DNA of 64,000 nt, taken from Oikopleura dioica. Its lineage: Eukaryota > Chordata > Appendicularia > Copelata > Oikopleuridae. Shown piece after piece: positions 36,705 to 47,767 of the stretch. Both the position numbers and the translations under genes were made by a program. Within the stretch, counting starts at the first letter, position 1; every line of letters starts with the position of its first letter. The stretch covers positions 1,493,001-1,557,000 of the forward strand of contig OU015567.1 of the NCBI GenBank assembly GCA_907165135.1, written 5' to 3'. Below the pieces are notes generated by a model. The model was not told where the DNA came from. It saw nothing but the letters and a program-made list of their open reading frames with translations, and made no database searches.

Positions 36705-38241
36705 TTACTTCTTCTTTGGCTCAAGATACTGTCCTTCTTTAGGAAGAGCATGAGTTGGCAGACCGTTTTTGCCGACCCAGTCCTTTCGTGCTTCAGGGAA
36801 TCCGAGTTTGTAGGCTTTGATGATTTTAAAAAATGACTGCATCAAGTTGATGGAATAACGTAACTCCTAAAGAACTCTTTTTAAAATTTTTCCTGTAATG
36901 ACAACGGCAGATCCAAGACCAATATTATGTTGAAGAGCCAAATCGCAGTTCTCAACCTGTCTCTTGTCGGCTTCTCCTCGGAGTTGCCAGCAGAGCTCAG
37001 CGCATTGAGCAAGTCCAGTAGCACCAAGAGGATGGCCCTTGGAAATCAAGCCACCAGATGGGTTCACAACAACTCGGCCGCCGTAGGTATTGTCGCCAGC
37101 GTCGATGAACTCGCCAGCCTTTCCCTCGTCGCAGAGTTGGAGAGCTTCGTAAGTGATGAGCTCGTTGGCGGAGAAGCAATCGTGAAGTTCGACGACTTTG
37201 ATGTCCTTGGGGTTGATGCCGGCCTGAGCGTAGACTTTCTCAGCCGCGGTCTTGGAGCACTTGTAACCAGCAATTGTCATCAAATCGGTCTTTTCCTCGT
37301 CGAGGGAGCCAGGCAAGTCGGTAACCATAGCTTGGCCAACGATCTCGACGGCTTTGTGTTCAAGTCCATGCTTTTTGACAAAGTCCTCGGAGGCGATGAT
37401 GGCAGCCCCACCACCGTCAGAAGTTGGGCAGCAGTGCTGACGGGTGAGCATTTCAAAGACTTTCTTGTCCCCATCGACCTAGGAGAAATTGAAGATCGAA
37501 ATCAGGGAATAGTCCTACCTGTTCCTCGGTCATTTCAATTCGGAACTGAGAATAGGGGTTGTTGACGGAGTGGCGCTTGTTTTTGGCGGCAATCTTGGTG
37601 AAGTGAGACTGCTTCGTTCCATACTTTTCCATGTGCTCCTATAAAATTGATAACTAGCGAAGCGCTGAAATCTTATACTTTTCCAGCGTTGCCGAAGAAC
37701 TGTGCCGCCATCGGAGCAGGAGCGAAACCACCGACATTGATCATACATTCAGCGTGTTTTTCAAGAGGATTGGATCGATCGTCAAAGACGGTTCCGAGAG
37801 ATCCAGGCTGCATCTTTTCGAAACCCATGGCCATCGTGCATTCGGCCTGGCCTCCACGGACCATGTCGGCAGCCTGAAGAAGGGCAGTCGAGCCGGTTGA
37901 GCAGTTGTTGTTGACGTTGTAGATTGGGATACCGGTGAGGCCGAGTTGGTAAACCGCGCGCTGGCCGCAAGTTGAATCACCGTAGACGTATCCGACTGAA
38001 TATTTTGAAATGCAAGCTCACATTCACAACTAGTACCTGAGGCAGCTTCGACCTTTTCAAAGGGAATACCAGCATCCGCAAGGGCCGCTTCTCCAGCTTC
38101 TCGTCCCATATCATGATAGTCAAAGTCAATTCTTCGTCCTGGCTTCTCAAACTTAGTCATACCGACTCCAACGACGTATGCTTTTCGCTGAGCACTGGCG
38201 CATCGCACCACGGCTCGTCTCAACTGAGCGAGGTTCAGCAT
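36705..38241 (-). CDS. SCP2-type (SCPx) 3-ketoacyl-CoA thiolase without SCP2 domain
   Basis: Start chosen at 38241 ([20 protein letters not shown], then [15 protein letters not shown]). An upstream in-frame Met at 38367 would add a non-conserved 42 residues. Multi-exon with short introns. Family landmarks: [16 protein letters not shown], the nucleophile motif [70 protein letters not shown] with the catalytic His, and [10 protein letters not shown]. After a 39-nt intron the tail [16 protein letters not shown] matches the linker of SCPx, but the protein stops at [10 protein letters not shown], so the lipid-binding SCP2 domain is absent. Thiolytic cleavage of branched-chain or bile-acid-type 3-oxoacyl-CoA is inferred. 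The short basic N-terminus could target mitochondria, and I see no clear SKL-type peroxisomal signal. Confidence 0.88.
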
Positions 38242-38717
38242 CTCTTTGGCAAGAAAAAAGGACTCTGCGCTTCGAGGTACTTCGCTGAAGTAAATACCAA
38301 GAAAAAAGCACAGCGAAGGAATTGCCAAAGGGGCGTGTTGGCATTTCTGGTAAATATTTGCGTCCATGGGCCAAAGATTGCTTTTTATAACAAATCTTGC
38401 TTGCTTTAGTTTAAATTTGGAGGCGAAAATATGAATGAAAATGGCATGAAATTATTCAAAATTGAATTTCAAATAAAATCATGCTGTTAAAAGTTTTCAG
38501 TGACTTTTGAGCTGTATTTGCTTATGAAAAAAAAAATGAAAAATAATCAGAAATACGAAGCAGTAAAATCATATCCATGAGGTAGGTAAAGATGAGCAAT
38601 TTGAAGAAGTATCAGAAAATGGAAAATAAACATAGTTGTTCAAAAGGCGGTAGGGATGAGTAATGGCAAATCTGTGTACTGTTAGTTTTTGCTGAACAAT
38701 TGATTTTGAACTTTGTT
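38242..38717. other. Intergenic region
   Basis: Nothing recognised apart from the promoter side of the thiolase gene and the 3' flank of the two-pore channel. Confidence 0.4.
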
Positions 38718-41700
38718 TCAATCACTTGGTACTGGTAGAAGCTTCGGCTCAGCCGAGTCCATTTTGGCGAGGTGCTCGGCGAAGGGAAAGGCGATGAAGT
38801 TATGCTACGAAATATTCAATAACGCAATCGAAACAGTAGAAAAGCTTACATTCACAAGAAGCCTCTGGATCTCCAAAACTTCGGGATGCTTTAGCGTGTC
38901 TTCATACATCTCCATCATCGACATATTCATGGGTATTTCTTCATTTGCAGTCCTGCTCTGCGCCCTCTCCCAACGATTGATGAAGTTATCGAGAATAAGA
39001 GCAACAAAGATATTGAGAATGATGACGGAAGACGATAGCCACCAGAGCACAAAATAAACCTAGATAAAGATCATTATTGTGAGAACGTACCCTTATAAAG
39101 TAATCTTTACAAAGTATGGATCAATGTATTTTTCCGTGATATTCTTCAAGGAGAAAATGATCACTGGGTTGGAACTTCTAACAAAAAAAAAGCTTCACTT
39201 GATAAATCACGACAGAAAGCTGTGTAAGCAAAATGAAGACCGTGAAAATTATCAAACCAAAAGTAAGCTTATAAACTATCTTGGAAAGCTTCGAAAAAAT
39301 TCTAGGGGGAAATAATTTCTGACGGGGTAAACAAAGCAGAAAGGATGATTGTAGAGGGAGAAAAGCTCATTTTAGATGGGCCTCTTCCAGGAACGGTTCA
39401 ATTTCAAGCAGACGATTCGAAAAAATAAATGTATAGAACCACAAAAAGGACTTTCTGGTCAATCAGTTGTTGAAACACGAGATGCGGTTTCTTCAAGGAC
39501 AGGGACGCGAAATTGTATATACAGAATCCCGTCCAATAAGTCGAGTCCCTCGTATTGCAGTACGACCAGGACTGAGGAAGACATCAAAAAAGTCGCATCA
39601 CTGCTCTTGAAACAGCCAGAAATGCCGTCACTAGTGGTTCCTGGGCCGATTCCGGAGGGCGAACTCGTTGGTAAGATCAAAAAATACATTTCTGGGTGAT
39701 AAAAACTCGAATTAAGCGATGAAAAAGATCAAAAAAGCGGCGGAAAAGATCATCGAAAACGATAAAGAGTACTTAAAAATGGATGTTATGAAGGTATGAA
39801 ATCAAAAAACAAATATTCTACCGACAAAAAATAAATTCTAGTTCTCTCAAGCCGCAGGACAATTACGAGACTTTGTCCTTGAAAATGAAGAAGATGATCC
39901 TCTCCTCAATTCTAGTGATGTTAATCCATTCACGCCTGATACCCTCTGCGTTCGATTCAAAAACTTGTTCTGTGCGAAAACTGAGTAAAATTTTACCTGA
40001 GTCCAAGTTGAGATTTCGGCAAATTTGTGAAGAAAGACGTGCCAGTTATTGACGACGAGTAGGTCCCATAGAGTCACTACTGATGCCCAGAAATCGTTAA
40101 AGTTATTACTAAAAAGTATTAGCTCGATCTTAAGGGACCCCGCCGACCGAGCTCCGCGCGCGCTTCTCGCTCTTTTTCACTCTCACTCTTCAGCTGGTTT
40201 AATTTTTTCGATTATCGTGATTTTTTGTACATGAACTAATCTTTTTATGCTCTTTCATCTCCATTTTTTAAAATTTTCATAGCTTATTGCAACGCTGAGT
40301 TAGGGCGAAAACATGGGCGCTCGATTTCAAGTGTACATAAGTACTCGAATTATTTGAATTGACACTTCGAGACTGCGTTCATTGAAAAGCCCGTGCCTTC
40401 TTGCATAAGGTTTACTTATTGAGATTTCCCGGAAGAGTTTACTTATCCGATTATCGTGGGATTAATGCGGGTTACCTGGAGCGCTCGGCGTGAAACACGG
40501 GCATTTTACACTGTTGGCGCGGGATTCCCGCTGCGCTGGTCAGAATAACCTTTAATTACCGCCCGATTACGAGAGCTGCATTAATTATAATTTAATCTCA
40601 ATAAGTAGGCCTTATGCAAGAAGGCACGGGCTTTTCAATGAGGGCAGTCTCGAAGTGTCAATCCAAATAATTCGAGTACTTATGTACACTTGAAATCGAG
40701 CGCCAATGTTTTCGCCCTAACTCAGTGTAGCAATAAGCTATGAACATTTTAAGAAATGGAGATGAAAGAGCATAAAAAGATTAGTTCGTGTACAAAAAAT
40801 CACGATAATCGAAAGAATTAAACCAGCTGAAGAGTGAGATTGAAAAAGAGCGAGAAGCGCGCGCGGAGCTTGGTCGGCGGGGTCCCTTAAGATGCTTCTT
40901 ACCTGTAGTAATCTAGTTGTGAGTAAGTTCCACAAGCGGTTTCATTCTTTAACAACTCCTGATGAAAAGGCCCGAAAGACAGGTTGCCGACAATAGCGAA
41001 AAGGTAAAACGCAGCCACTAGAATTCCCGCAACATGTTTTAAATTCTTCAAGGTATCAACGAGGGAGGATGTGACGAGATTTAGGACTTTTATCTTTGGA
41101 AGAATGCGCAGTAAGCGAATCGTGATGAGAATGTTGACGATGCGGGAGAAGACCCACAGCAGTTCGGTTGTTTTGTTTGTCACATTTGACTAAAAAGAAT
41201 ATAAGGAACCATTTTCTTCAAAATTGATGAGAGTAACCTTGTTAATTTCTATTTCAAGAAGTGTCTGAATGATGATTAGGGATGCGGCAACGAAGCTGTC
41301 GAAGAGAAAGTCAAGTCGTTGGCAGAAAATGATGCCATAAGCCCACATTTTCAAGAACTGTTCAAAAAGATAAAAGACCGAAATGGCGAGGTTGAAAATT
41401 CTGAGCTTTTTGAGCGCTTCTGTTCCAGGATCATCTACGTTTTGATGCTTTCTTTGGGGATAAAGGGCGATTTCGACGGACTTGAGAGGGGTTAGGAAAT
41501 GAACGGAACGAACTTATTTACCAGAGAAATAGCATTGATGATCGCAATCGCGTTTCCAATATGATCAAAGTTTGGATGGGTAACTTTTCGCTGAAGCGGT
41601 AGCAATCGTGGGTAGCGCGTCAGGACTGGTACCGGTGCATCTCTTCTCGTCTTGTAGGAAAGCTGCTTGAGAAGTTGCTTGTATTGAGAGAGGGTCAAGC

Positions 41701-43062
41701 GATCTTCGTTGTCCAAATTGCGGAGTATTTTTGGAATGTTTGTAAAGTTTTTACTGACCAAACTCAAGCTAGAATGATGATAACACCTCATTAATTGAAG
41801 AACAGTAGTATACCTGGATTTAATCGTTGAATACTTGATATCAACATGTTCTTTGTCTCGATTAAACTCTTCGTCGACAATGTTCTCCGCTTCTATCAGT
41901 TTGCAAAAGCTTCCAATAAATGCGAGTTGCCTCCTTTTCAACGAATTCTGCAGCGTTCTTTGGAGAAACCCGCGAAACTGATTGTAAATGACAGCGGTGA
42001 GCAAGTTCATAATGAGAAAAGTGCCGACAAAGGAAAAGACGATGAAGAAGATGGAGCAGAAGCGATTTTGCTTGTAAGAAGGCATCATTACATCTGGATT
42101 GTTTGCCGTAGTTAAGAGAACGAGGAGGGAGATAATCGCCGTATCAAGCGCCTCAAAACCAGTTGGATTGGCCAGCCAGTCATTTTCGGAGAGAGGGTCG
42201 TTTGGCGAAGGAGGGAGAATGAGCATTCCAATCATTGTGAAAAAGTAAAGATGGAATCCGAGAAGAAGAAGGACGCCAAGAATTTCTGGGACAGTCAAAA
42301 TGACCGATTTTAGCAACTTTTTCATCATCGAACTTGATTGAATAAAGATAAATGGCCTCAAAAGCCGCCTAAAATGATTTGAAAGCAAGTTTTCTCGGGA
42401 AAAGCTTACCTAAGTCGATATGTGTAGGTAGGAACGTGGAGGGAAATGATGATGTCGACGATAGAAACGAACACAGAGATAAGGACAAAGATCATCCAGG
42501 GCTTCTTTTTCATCGTTTTGATACCGACAAGCCAGGTTTCAAGGATCCCAAAGGCTCCTATCACCAGCAGACAGAAAATTTCTAGCGCTTCTGTCATCCC
42601 TCTAAATGAAAAAGAAAGAGAGAGCTTGAAAAGAGTTCTACGAACCTAGGAACTTCTGGTCGAATATATTTTGGATTTGTTGGATCCGGCGTTATCGTCA
42701 GAGAGTTGGGGTCTTCAAGGAAGGCGAGAAACAGAAGGGTGAACATGATGAAGCCCCGAAAAATCTTCATGCCGGTGGAATGAAAAATGCGGTAGAGCTT
42801 CATCTCGCTTTCAGTCCCCATCTTGTGCCCCATATCGCGACAGCTCATGCCGTCTTCTATCAGAAGAACAGCCTTATCGAGGGTTGAAAAATCGATTTTA
42901 CAAAGAGAGTTGTCCTCATTGAATTCCAACCTTTTCCTGATTCGTCAACAGCTCATATCGTTCTTTCGCGGTCAATAGGCCCGTCGGGCCGCTCCGAACC
43001 GAAGTTGGGTCCGAAATCAGCGACTGCTCGGACATGGACGTTTGACTTCGTATCCGACTCAT
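38718..43062 (-). CDS. TPCN2: Two-pore cation channel, TPC2-like
   Basis: Multi-exon minus-strand gene. Start MSRIRSQTSMSEQSLISD at 43062; the junction near 42930 is unresolved. The N-terminal exon has KAVLLIEDGMSCRDMGHKMG. First channel repeat: EALEIFCLLVIGAFGILETW; RLLRPFIFIQSSSMMKKLLK (the PI(3,5)P2-binding linker region of TPC2); the filter-region motif LLTTANNPDVMMPSYKQNRF; S6 LIMNLLTAVIYNQFRGFL. Second repeat: an S4-like segment (IRLLRILPKIKVLNLV), pore WDLLVVNNWHVF, and VYFVLWWLSSSVIILNIFVALI. These match TPC2 rather than TPC1 in the filter and linker. Such channels conduct sodium/calcium from endolysosomes, gated by PI(3,5)P2 and NAADP-binding partners. One intron carries a 753-bp foldback element and another an opposite-strand gene. 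Confidence 0.9.
39376..39970 (+). CDS. G-protein gamma-like (GGL) gene nested antisense in a TPC2 intron
   Basis: Exons ending at 39670, 39717-39793 and from 39842 join with GT-AG introns in one frame: ...EEDIKKVASLLLKQPEMPSL, then KKIKKAAEKIIENDKEYLKM, then FSQAAGQLRDFVLENEEDDP and LLNSSDVNPF. The last segment resembles the G-gamma signature (xxSxAAxxLxxxCxxxxxxDPLLxxxxxxNPF). The expected C-terminal CaaX box is not seen: the frame instead reads on into sequence antisense to the TPC2 pore exon. Either the 3' end is spliced in a way I cannot see, or this is a decayed copy. The 5' end is also unresolved. Confidence 0.4.
40130..40890. mobile_element. 753-bp TTAA-flanked foldback element in TPC2 intron
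   Basis: Two 297-bp arms (40130-40426 and 40594-40890) are near-perfect inverted repeats around a 167-bp loop. Each outer end is TTAA followed by GGGACCCCGCC (inward). This suits a TTAA-duplicating (piggyBac-type) non-autonomous element with an element body of 40134-40886. No transposase frame is present. The arms contain runs (CACTTCGAGAC..., AAGCCCGTGCC...) not seen elsewhere in the window. Confidence 0.8.
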
Positions 43063-43342
43063 AGAAAATTCGCAATCATATTTTTACTCTTCTGAAAAGT
43101 CCATTTTTATCAAGAATTTTAAATAATTAGGCATTTTTAAAAGTTTTGAAAGTCGAATCAAAAGATCAAAAGCTGATTCAGGGGCCAAAATCGCAGAAAA
43201 AATAGTTCACTAGTCACTGAAACTGGGGCTACAATCTTTTCATGGGCTTTCAAAAGGGGCGCCATTTTATCTTAACAAGGGACGGTTAAACACTTTTAAA
43301 AAGGACTCAACTAAAGTAATAAAGAGCTATCATCTCAGTATC

Positions 43343-43504
43343 ATGGACTCGGCAACCGGTGCTGAAAACCCTGAGTCAGGATCTGAAAGAGCCAAAGCGG
43401 CCTCGCCAAAATCATCATCTCTATTCAGGTAAAGCTGCTTCGCGGCTTATTTTCAACTCTTTCAGGCCCTGACTCAGGCTTTGAACACAGGTTGCCGAGC
43501 CCAT
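43343..43504. mobile_element. 162-bp MITE of the CCTGACTCAGG family
   Basis: Compact full-length copy. Left end ATGGACTCGGCAACCGGTG...CCTGAGTCAGG, right end CCTGACTCAGG...CACAGGTTGCCGAGCCCAT. This copy best defines the family ends (ATGGRCTCGGCAACC). Confidence 0.75.
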
Positions 43505-43572
43505 CGTCTTACTAAAGACTGATCAGGAGCGTCAATTATATTTTTAAAAAGGTCTTTTTTAGGTTTAGTGAT

Positions 43573-44082
43573 TTAGAGCCCCTGCCCATCATCGTCGACA
43601 ACGTAGACAATTTCGCCAGTAATCGAGTCCATAATCGCCCAAACAGCGCAATCGCCGATAAAACCGATGGAAGAAATATTCATTGAAGCCAAATCCAGAG
43701 CTGCGAAAGTCGCGTTCATTTTGTTCTGCTCGCTTGTTCGGATGATTTGATTCTTTCCATTTAAGATACTGAATGTTTCTTACTTGATTGAAAAACAGCT
43801 TTTTGCAAACCTGTTTAAATTTGCATTTGATTGAAATTGATGAGTACTAAATCGCATCGAGCTTTTCGCTTGACAGGAGAAATCTTGAAAAGAAGTCGAT
43901 TTTTGGGCAGTTTCGCTCTTTTTCATCAAGTTTGGGACGAAAGTTGTGGTTGATCTTTTGACATTATCAGCTGCTTGCTAGAAAGAAGGTTGAGGGAGGG
44001 AATGAGGAGAACGATTTCTTACGAGCTGAGAAATTGATCGGATGCTTCGGACGAAAGTTGCAGCGTTGCGAATCAACCCCAT
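43573..44082 (-). CDS. Small protein with mitochondrial-type presequence
   Basis: Three exons (44082-44023, 43977-43811, 43768-43573) with GT-AG introns of 45 and 42 nt close exactly in frame to 140 residues. The N-terminus MGLIRNAATFVRSIRSISQL is Arg-rich, amphipathic and without acids, as in a mitochondrial targeting sequence. The middle is Ser/Gln-rich. The C-terminal half (MNATFAALDLASMNISSIGF, then CAVWAIMDSITGEIVYVVDD) looks like a compact folded domain, ending DDDGQGL. I do not recognise the family. The exons are each too short to stand out in an ORF scan. Confidence 0.6.
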
Positions 44083-44894
44083 TTTTTTTTCTAAAACGCA
44101 AACGATGAAAAAAATTCTAAATGACAAAGAAAGACAAGGTAGTGAAAATCATAATTTCGTTTATTTTAAAATTATTCATTACTGATACAGGAAGACGGTT
44201 CGATTTTGGATCATTTTATTGATAATAATGTTTTCGCAGCCTATTCTTAACAGATATAGGATCTCGGTACGGTTTTGCGTCATTTTATAAGTAAATATTG
44301 CTTTCAAACAGACTGGTATAGAAAACATTAAGAATTGTTCAAAATTTGATTATCAAAATTATTTGTTTTATAAATTTCTAACAGACAATGGAAGCCGCTT
44401 TTTAGTTTTTGCTTTATTTTATAGACTTAACTTTAGTCACTAAAGTTTAATGGTCTGATTGTTTAAATTAAAACAGTTTTTTCATAAATAAGAATGAAAC
44501 TTTTTTAGACAGACATGGGCTCAAGGTTTTTTGTTGCATTTCATAAAAAAACTAAAATAAATGGAAAGATCATACAGTTTTTTTAAAAACGGATATTGGT
44601 AGTCGACATGTTGTAGCTTCTTAGGTAGCATTTTAAAGTTTTTCAAATTTGAGACTTGGCAAAGCGCGATGACTGTACCCTTAGACTGGAATTTGTTTCA
44701 TTTTATTCTCATTATGGTTTCTCAATAATCAAAATTCTCGAAGTTGCCATGGCGAAAGTGGCCAATCAGCGCGCGATCTCCAGGTGCGCCCTTTCTTGAT
44801 TTCCACTTCTCGAATTGTAAATTTCGTTTCTTTATTCTTCAAAAATGAAAGCGAGAGATACCGGTTGTTTTTTGTTTCAGAAGGAGAGAAAAGA
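44083..44894. other. Intergenic region
   Basis: AT-rich. Several near-repeats of a TTTTATA/ACAGATAT...GGTT-type word recur at irregular spacing (for example near 44185, 44251 and 44515). No exon is supported. Confidence 0.35.
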
Positions 44895-46110
44895 ATGTCG
44901 CGAGGAGGTTTCAGAGGAAAATCACAATTTGACCGAATGATCGACGATTATGGTTTTGGAGGAAAAGTTGTCAAGGTAAAATTATCGAAGAAAAAGTCTT
45001 GGGGCGAGCTAAAGATAAAAAATTAAATAAATTTATATAAAATCGCGTAAATAGCGGCTAGAATACTTGTCCCTCAGAGCCGCAAGCGGCTTATCGTCTT
45101 CCCAATTCAACCTCAAGCTGACCTTATCATAACTAGAAGACAATTTATCACTTATCATAAACTCACAAAATTACGACGCTAAACTCATTTAAACTCAGCC
45201 TTTTCTGCTTTCAGGATATGAGTTTATATCCACGCCTCGAAGTAGCTCCATTTCCGTTTCCAAAAATCGACGAGTACGTCGACTACCGCGAGAAAACATG
45301 CTGCGAGATATCCGCCCTGATGACGGACAGATTTCGCGATTCGCCAAATTTCCATGCCCGGGAGTCGCTGGAAACACCAGATGTTGAACGATACAATGAA
45401 AATATTCAGCTCAAGTCAGGAAAAGGGAAGATTTATTGATAAAAGATGAACTGATTTATTGCGGCTTGGGATTCGAATTTTTAAATTTTAAATAAGGAAT
45501 TGAGGGTACAAGGGAGTAGAACACAGTTTTGGCTGTAGAATTGAAACAACAACTCAGATCTATTTTTAAATAAAACTAGGCTCCACAGCTTGAGTAGAAC
45601 ATACTCCTGTCCTCATTTTTAAAAACTGTTATGAAAGTGAATCGTCCTTCAAAAGTCTTCAAGCCTGATTACGACCGAATCCCGCTGGAGCTTCATCCCG
45701 ACTACAAAAAGATCCGAGCTGCGGAACGAAAGAGAAAGGCCCTGGAAGAACGAAAGGCGGCAAAACGACTGATGTTGGAGAACATCACGACTGAAGGAAA
45801 CGCTGGAGAACTGACAGAGAAAGAGAAAGAAGAGCTACTGGGATTTGGAAACGCGCAGGTGGAAGATGTGGATGTGAAAATGGGCGAAGCGCACTACACG
45901 GATGATTCGGAAGACGGACATGTTTCGGATGATAACTTAGAGGATGATCAGGGAGATTATGGAGGTAAGAGAAAGAGGGACGAACTGGGCTGGGCAACCT
46001 GTGTAGAAACCTTGAGTCGGATACCACGGGGAGCAATGGTTAGTAATAGTAACTGATTCTTATTTTCAGATTCGCATTTTGACAATGGAGAAGAAGATAC
46101 GGACATCTAA
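44895..46110 (+). CDS. POLR3G: RNA polymerase III subunit RPC7
   Basis: Four exons (44895-44975, 45215-45419, 45638-45964, 46070-46110) close in frame to 217 residues, close to the family's usual about 220. The N-terminus MSRGGFRGKSQFDRMIDDYG, the PFPFPKIDEYVDY segment, the SLETPDVERYNENIQ block, the basic HPDYKKIRAAERKRKALEER region and the long acidic tail ending HFDNGEEDTDI follow RPC7 order. RPC7 joins RPC3 and RPC6 in the initiation subcomplex of Pol III, in the nucleus. The 45420-45637 intron starts with GA (AG|GAAAAGGG). The first exon follows a tttgtttcag acceptor 13 nt before the ATG, which may be a 5' UTR or trans-splice acceptor. A MITE fragment lies in the last intron. Confidence 0.85.
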
Positions 46111-46384
46111 CCGGTTCAATCGAAAGAAGTTCGAAGTTTGGCCTATCTTTTATTTGCTCAATAGACACTCTTTTCACCTGCTTGCCCCTTTTTCTGTTAA
46201 ACCACCTTTCATGACCACTTTTCCAGATAAGCGCTTATCAGTTTGCGCCAGATCCAAGACTCCTTGTTTTCAACCTCCACTTTCAGATCGAAATAATCGA
46301 CAAAACATCAATGTCACCCAGAATAACTTGAAAGCGGCTTGCTTTTTCGCTTTTTTCTTTACTGACATCGTTCAAGAAGGACTC

Positions 46385-47767
46385 ATGAAAGTCAAGCCAG
46401 AGAACAAGCAAGAGAATCCGCCAAGAAAGAATGGATTTCACTGTCCTTTAGGAAACGGCTTAATGGGAAGTTCAAATAACATTGGCTTAATATATCCTCA
46501 ACGCTTGAATCTCTAAAGATACTCAAAATCTAGCCGCCAAAAAGATCCAAAACAAGTCTCATTATGGATCGTTTTCTTTATCTTCGTCACTTACACCTTT
46601 ATTCTTGTCATTCCTGTATTTAATCTCTGGTACATTCCCTTCTCCTTCGAGGCTCTTGCTGTAATATGGTAAGAAAACCTTCCGCTATGGATATTTTTAC
46701 TGATTCTTAGCTTTGTATTCTTCACCCTGCGCACAACATGGATCGACCCAGCCGATTTCAGCGTCCGTTACCAGTCGGGCGACCGGCCACAGTTCAAAAA
46801 GACGAAAGACAATCCCCATGTCATCAGGAATCTGTATTGCCAAATTTGTAAAATTAATGTAGACAAGTAAGTCCCCATCTTTTCTACCATAGCCTACCCC
46901 TTCATTTTAGTCGCACAAAACACTGTAGAAACTGTAATAAATGTATATCTGTCTTTGATCATCATTGCGATTGGCTGAATACCTGCGTTGGGGTTAGAAA
47001 TTATCGGTAAGTACTCGACCTTTTAGGCCATTTTTAACATCTCCTTTTTAGATATTTCATTGCCACACTGATATCAGCTCAAGTGATGCTCTTTCTCACC
47101 TTTCTATTAAATTTATTGGCGGTGGTCGGGCTTTCCGTTGAATCGAGACCGATGCTGGTAGACTCTCATCCGATTTTAACCGGCACAGAGCTTGGTGTCC
47201 TCATCACTTCTTCAATTATCTGCGTATTGATACTCGTCATGCTCTTTTTTGTCGGCCAGCTGTTTGTGTAAGCATTCATCTTCGTTTTCCTAGGATAATT
47301 GTTTTTAGATTCCATTTGAAACTAATCAAAAACGACCAGACAACGTATGACTACATAATCGCAAAAAGAAAGCTCAAAGAACAGCGAGAAAAAGAAGCGA
47401 AAGAAAACGCAGCTCAAAAAGCCCAGGACAATCAAGCATTCGAGGTCTGTTCCGAGCCAGGAGGCCTTCCTGATGAAGATGAGATCATGGACTCCTTTGA
47501 GGAGAAGAAGAAGCGTGTTAAATCTGCAACGGAACGGGCTAATTCTCATTCTTTTGACCCACTTCAGGTTATTTTTTCGTAGTCATCGATGTCAAATATG
47601 TAGAAAAGTTGTTGGATAGCCAAAACTTTTGGTAAAGCATGAAATTTGAGTTCTTTTTTTCTTTAGTTTTCTCGTTTTGTTTTGTTTGAATTTTTAATGA
47701 GCCTTTTGCACAGACAGTAGCAACAATCAGCGACGTTCGTATGGACCACCCCGCTTCCGAAACGTAG
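46385..47767 (+). CDS. DHHC-type palmitoyltransferase (ZDHHC1/11-like)
   Basis: Firm exons: 46519-46668, 46711-46866, 46911-47006, 47052-47267, 47309-47567 and 47714-47767. Upstream coding reaches back to about 46380, but the initiating Met is not resolved. Order: two N-terminal helices ([19 protein letters not shown]; then [16 protein letters not shown]), the IDPADFSVR motif typical of ZDHHC1/11, then the zinc-binding cysteine-rich domain with catalytic DHHC ([20 protein letters not shown]) and RNYRYF, two more helices, the TTYDY motif, and a charged, coiled C-terminus ending RMDHPASET. The enzyme S-acylates cysteines of membrane proteins in ER/Golgi membranes. It follows RPC7 on the same strand by under 300 bp, so an operon is possible. 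Confidence 0.85.

Noticed and set aside
39079-39315. Lys-rich plus-strand frame in the TPC2 intron
   Set aside because: AT-rich low-complexity translation without splice link to the downstream G-gamma-like exons.
46079-46516. 145-codon frame between RPC7 and the palmitoyltransferase
   Set aside because: The first part is the RPC7 last exon and 3' flank in another frame. Only the region after about 46380 may be coding, and in a different frame that continues into the DHHC exons.
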